DNA from: Chersky-840 sp035532735
Lineage (GTDB): Bacteria; Actinomycetota; Acidimicrobiia; Acidimicrobiales; UBA8190
Length of the DNA: 64,000 nucleotides
Assembly: GCA_035532735.1 (NCBI GenBank)
Contig: DATKQM010000057.1
Span: 1-64,000, forward strand
Direction of reading: 5' to 3'
Shown: piece after piece, positions 61,079-64,000 of the stretch
Numbering within the stretch: the stretch's first letter is position 1
Layout of the letters: each line of letters starts with the position of its first letter
Notes under the pieces: generated by a model
Told to the model about the DNA's origin: nothing
The model's database searches: none
Seen by the model: only the letters and a program-made list of their open reading frames with translations
Position numbers and translations under genes: made by a program

Positions 61079-62146
61079 ATGACCTATCGCGTCGTGCTGT
61101 GGGGAACCGGGAACGTGGGCCGCCATGCGCTGGCCGGCATCGATGTCCGGCCCGACCTCGAGCTCGTCGGCGTGTGGGTGTCGAACCCCGACAAGGTGGG
61201 GCGCGACGCCGGGGACCTGGCCGGCCTGGGTCGAACGTTGGGTGTGGCCGCCACTGACGACGCCGATGCCCTTTTCGCGCTCGCTCCCGACTGCGTCGTC
61301 CACACCGCCATGGCGGACCACCGCCTGCCCGAAGCACTCGCCGATCTCGAGAGAATCCTGCGCTCGGGGACCAACGTGGTGTCGAGCGGGCCGGTGTTCC
61401 TCCAGTATCCCGAAGGCGTGGTGTCGCCGGAGATGACCGACCCCCTGCGCCACGCCGCGCTCGGTGCGGGTGTGTCGCTGTGGGTGAACGGCATCGACCC
61501 CGGCTTCGCCAACGACTGGCTGCCTCTGGTGATCACCGGCATCAGCGAACGCATCGAAGAAGTGCGGTGCCTCGAGATCCTCAACTACGCCACCTACGAC
61601 CAGGCCATGGTGATGTTCGACATCATGGGATTCGGCCGGCCCCTCGACGACGTCCCCATGCTGCTGCTGCCGGGTGTGCTCACCATGGCGTGGGGAAGCG
61701 TGGTCCGCCAGATCGCGGCCGGGCTCGACGTCGAGCTCGACGGCGTGGAAGAGCACTACGAACGGCTCCCCGCGCCACGCCAGATCGAGATCGCGTCGGG
61801 GACCGTGGAAATGGGCACCGCGGCGGGACTGCGCTTCGAGGTGCGGGGCATGCGGGCGGGGCGTGCAGTCATCGTCCTCGAGCACGTCACCCGGCTCGCC
61901 GATGACATCGGGCCGGACTGGCCCCAGCCCACAGGCCAGGGTGGCTATCGCGTCGTAGTACGGGGCGAGCCGAACTACACCGTCGACCTCCAGCTCATGG
62001 GGACCGATGGGGACCACAACACCGGCGGGCTCAAGGCCACCGCCATGCGTCTGGTGAACGCCGTGCCGGCCGTGATCGAAGCGCGCCCGGGGCTGCTCAC
62101 CGCCCTCGACCTGCCCCTTGTGACCGGGCGGGGCCTCGTCGTCTGA
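61079..62146 (+). CDS. Dihydrodipicolinate reductase-like dehydrogenase
   Basis: 355 aa. An N-terminal Rossmann fold, YRVVLWGTGNVGRHAL, leads to VWVSNPDKVG and a C-terminal domain with GIDPGFANDWLPLVITGI. It belongs to the DapB-like family common in mycobacteria rather than true DapB, which is shorter. It is 9 bp after the SDR, so the two are probably co-transcribed behind the KstR-type site. The substrate is unknown. Confidence 0.85.
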   Translation: MTYRVVLWGTGNVGRHALAGIDVRPDLELVGVWVSNPDKVGRDAGDLAGLGRTLGVAATDDADALFALAPDCVVHTAMADHRLPEALADLERILRSGTNVVSSGPVFLQYPEGVVSPEMTDPLRHAALGAGVSLWVNGIDPGFANDWLPLVITGISERIEEVRCLEILNYATYDQAMVMFDIMGFGRPLDDVPMLLLPGVLTMAWGSVVRQIAAGLDVELDGVEEHYERLPAPRQIEIASGTVEMGTAAGLRFEVRGMRAGRAVIVLEHVTRLADDIGPDWPQPTGQGGYRVVVRGEPNYTVDLQLMGTDGDHNTGGLKATAMRLVNAVPAVIEARPGLLTALDLPLVTGRGLVV

Positions 62147-62158
62147 TTCTGATCGCTC

Positions 62159-63427
62159 TCACGCGCCGAGCGCGGCGCGAGCCGCCGCGCTGCGGCGTCC
62201 CAGACGCCAGAACTGCATCAGACCGAGTGCGGTCATGACCGGGACCACCGCCATGGCGGGCCGATAGCCGAGCGCGTCTCGACCCCCGTGGCCGACGCCG
62301 GTGAGCACCCATCCGATGACGAGATCGGCGAACACCGCGCAGGCGAACCCCCCGATGTTCACGACACCGGTGGCGGCTCCCCCCCGTTCGGGCGGGTTGG
62401 CCTCGCGGGCCAGGTCGAAGGCGATGACCGCCGTCGACCCGCACACGCCGATGGTGATCGCCAGGACCAGCACCACACCGAGGGGCGCTCTCCCGCCACC
62501 CCAGCTGAGCACGAGGGCCCACGCCCCCATCAGGACCAGCGCGCTGGCCTTCACGGCGACGGACCGGGCGCGCGGGACACGGACCGTCAGCATGCCGACG
62601 ACGGGCGCGCTCAGCACCGCGCTCGCGACGACGAGTCCCAAGACGAAGCTCGCCCCCTGGCCCGAATAGTGCTCGGCGCGCACCAAGAAGGGATAGCCCC
62701 ACAGGGCGGTGAACACGACGAAGGGACCGGTGAGGGCGAAATGCGCCCACATCGCCTGCCACGTTCCCGGCGTGGCCATGGCGTGGCGCACCGCCCTGCG
62801 CATGCCGGGCCCTTCGCGCCACGGAAGGCGCGCCGCGGTGTCGGGCCGGTCGCGCACGAACACGGCGATGCACAGCGCAAACGCACCTGTCAGCCCGGCC
62901 GAACCCCCGAAGGTGGTCACCCAACCCAGACGCGAGAGGCTGAGCCGCAACGGCTCGGTGGAGACCAATTGGCCCAGGCCGCCGACCAGCGAGGTCAGGG
63001 CGGTGAGCAACCCGTAGCGCGAGGCGGGGAACCAGTTCTGGACTAGTCGCAGGACGTTCAAGAACGTGAGGCCGTCACCCACGCCCACCAGAGCCCGTCC
63101 GGCCAGCGCGGTGGCCACACTGTTGCCCCAGCCGAAGAGCGCCTCGCCGGCGGCCAGGAACACGAGCGCAGCGCTCAGCATGCGCCGGGGCCCGAAGCGG
63201 TCCGCCATGGCCCCGGTGGGGATCTGGAGCCCCGCGTAGACCGCCAGTTGCGCGGCCACGAACGTGGCCAGGACCGACGGTCCGGTATGGAAGCGACGCT
63301 CGGCCTCGAGCGAGGCCACGCCCAGGCTGGTGCGGTGGAAGACGGCCACGAAGTACGCGCTGACCGCCAGTCCCCATGCCGCCCACGCCCCCCGGTGCTC
63401 GCCTGGGTGTCTCGAGCGGTCCGGCAT
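62159..63427 (-). CDS. MFS transporter
   Basis: Polytopic permease of 422 aa with about twelve membrane helices. The MFS signature between helices 2 and 3 reads GAMADRFGPRRMLS, and GVGDGLTFLNVLRLVQNWFP follows. ATG 63427 is chosen; TTG or GTG options extend to 63481. The substrate cannot be inferred. It is convergent with the DapB-like gene. Confidence 0.88.
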   Translation of the reverse strand: MPDRSRHPGEHRGAWAAWGLAVSAYFVAVFHRTSLGVASLEAERRFHTGPSVLATFVAAQLAVYAGLQIPTGAMADRFGPRRMLSAALVFLAAGEALFGWGNSVATALAGRALVGVGDGLTFLNVLRLVQNWFPASRYGLLTALTSLVGGLGQLVSTEPLRLSLSRLGWVTTFGGSAGLTGAFALCIAVFVRDRPDTAARLPWREGPGMRRAVRHAMATPGTWQAMWAHFALTGPFVVFTALWGYPFLVRAEHYSGQGASFVLGLVVASAVLSAPVVGMLTVRVPRARSVAVKASALVLMGAWALVLSWGGGRAPLGVVLVLAITIGVCGSTAVIAFDLAREANPPERGGAATGVVNIGGFACAVFADLVIGWVLTGVGHGGRDALGYRPAMAVVPVMTALGLMQFWRLGRRSAAARAALGA

Positions 63428-63571
63428 CCCATGATTGTGACCGACGGTCGCCGACGCCCCCGTCGGCTGGGGCACGACCACGGGCGGGCGCTACGTTGAA
63501 TGCCTCGGGCGGCCCGGCCCGCGTGCGCCGGGATGACGCCGGTACCGACACGACCAGGGGGAGCCCATCAC

Positions 63572-64000
63572 ATGCCCGTGCCGCTCGACGAGTATCCCGT
63601 GCATCAGGTACCGCTCTCGATGCGCCACGTGGCGACGAGCGACCGCAACGCCTATGACCGCTGCTACTTCAATGCCCATGACCGCACCGGCGATGTCTTC
63701 CTCGTCACCGGCATGGGCGTCTACCCGAACCTCGGTGTCATCGACGCCTATGCCACGGTCCGGTGGGGCGACGACCAGTACACGGTACGGACCTCTGACG
63801 CGCTGGGCGATGACCGTATGGACCAGCGCGTGGGACCCTACCGGATCGAGGTGATCGAACCCCTGGAGCGGGTGCGCGTCGTGTGCGACAGCGCCGAGCA
63901 CAAGGTGGCCTTCGACCTCACCTGGACCGGGTCGTTCCCGCCCGTGGAGGAACCCGCCCACGTCATGCGCCAGAACGGGCGGATCATCCTCGACGCCTCT
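63572..64000 (+). CDS. Uncharacterised protein, truncated by the window end
   Basis: Only the first 143 residues are present; the gene runs off the right edge. ATG 63572 follows AGGGGGAG. Beta-rich sequence includes YPVHQVPLSMRHVATSDRNAYDRCYFNAHD, VFLVTGMGVYPNLGVIDAY and FDLTWTGSFPPVEEP. The lipocalin-like, CrtC-type pattern recurs in mycobacterial lipid clusters, as I recall, but no function is assigned. Confidence 0.75.
   Translation, partial: MPVPLDEYPVHQVPLSMRHVATSDRNAYDRCYFNAHDRTGDVFLVTGMGVYPNLGVIDAYATVRWGDDQYTVRTSDALGDDRMDQRVGPYRIEVIEPLERVRVVCDSAEHKVAFDLTWTGSFPPVEEPAHVMRQNGRIILDAS

Noticed and set aside
1..64000. CRISPR arrays, tRNA or rRNA genes, complete insertion sequences, prophage or toxin-antitoxin genes
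   Set aside because: Looked for by eye in the gaps and ORFs; no spaced identical repeats, TTCGA-type tRNA arms in context, transposases or phage structural genes were found. A tRNA scan would settle the RNA part.

Overview
The window is high-GC DNA with tightly packed genes, frequent ATGA or TGATG stop/start overlaps and many GTG starts. This indicates an actinobacterium. The lineage is most likely Acidimicrobiia or a close relative. That placement is inference: it rests on two secreted proteins built from GYWxxxxDGGVFxFGDA repeats, a DUF2510-type RDD protein, F420-type enzymes and many mycobacterial-style acyl-CoA genes. I saw no rRNA, tRNA, CRISPR array, complete insertion sequence or phage gene.

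Layout. (1) 0-6.7 kb: an ABC-2 exporter and alcohol dehydrogenase, a KstR-like TetR regulator divergent from a second TetR regulator, a cyclase-family hydrolase, a CBS protein and an acetyltransferase. (2) 6.9-16 kb: a D-aminoacylase-type amidohydrolase with an aldehyde dehydrogenase, an Ltp2-like thiolase/DUF35 pair, an MTAN-like nucleosidase, a YhhN protein and two enoyl-CoA hydratases. (3) 16-25 kb: envelope and housekeeping genes (RDD, CPBP protease, signal peptidase I, kinase-like protein, beta-helix protein, Ig-like secreted protein) with two decayed genes, a DUF4242-adenylate cyclase and a short-chain dehydrogenase. (4) 25-35 kb: two acyl-CoA dehydrogenase heterodimer operons, an F420 LLM oxidoreductase, an amidohydrolase and a FadA-type thiolase. 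(5) 35-46 kb: a GGDEF-EAL protein, an alcohol dehydrogenase, a DUF929 protein, then an operon in the order echA20-ipdA-ipdB-ipdC, an OafA-type acyltransferase and an SDR. (6) 46-58 kb: three-gene transhydrogenase, PIN-TRAM protein, epimerase, FGDA-repeat CHAP hydrolase and a MoxR-DUF58-transglutaminase operon. (7) 58-64 kb: a CYP125/124/142-type P450, a PPOX protein, an SDR close to Rv3549c, a dihydrodipicolinate-reductase-like protein, an MFS transporter and a gene cut by the window edge.

How it fits together. The genes point to catabolism of steroid-like or isoprenoid acyl-CoAs. P450 and ADH/ALDH would oxidise the side chain, paired ACADs, hydratases, thiolase and Ltp2/DUF35 would shorten it, and the Ipd/EchA20 set would open the last steroid rings (HIP pathway). 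The most striking regulatory signal is a 15-bp palindrome, CTGAC-N5-GTCAG. It occurs five times (one copy with a single arm mismatch), each time in front of one of these operons or between the two divergent TetR genes. It is distinct from the KstR-type AACnnGTT sites, one of which lies beside the kstR-like gene and a perfect one before the Rv3549c-like SDR. I infer a second, possibly undescribed TetR regulon layered on a KstR-type regulon.
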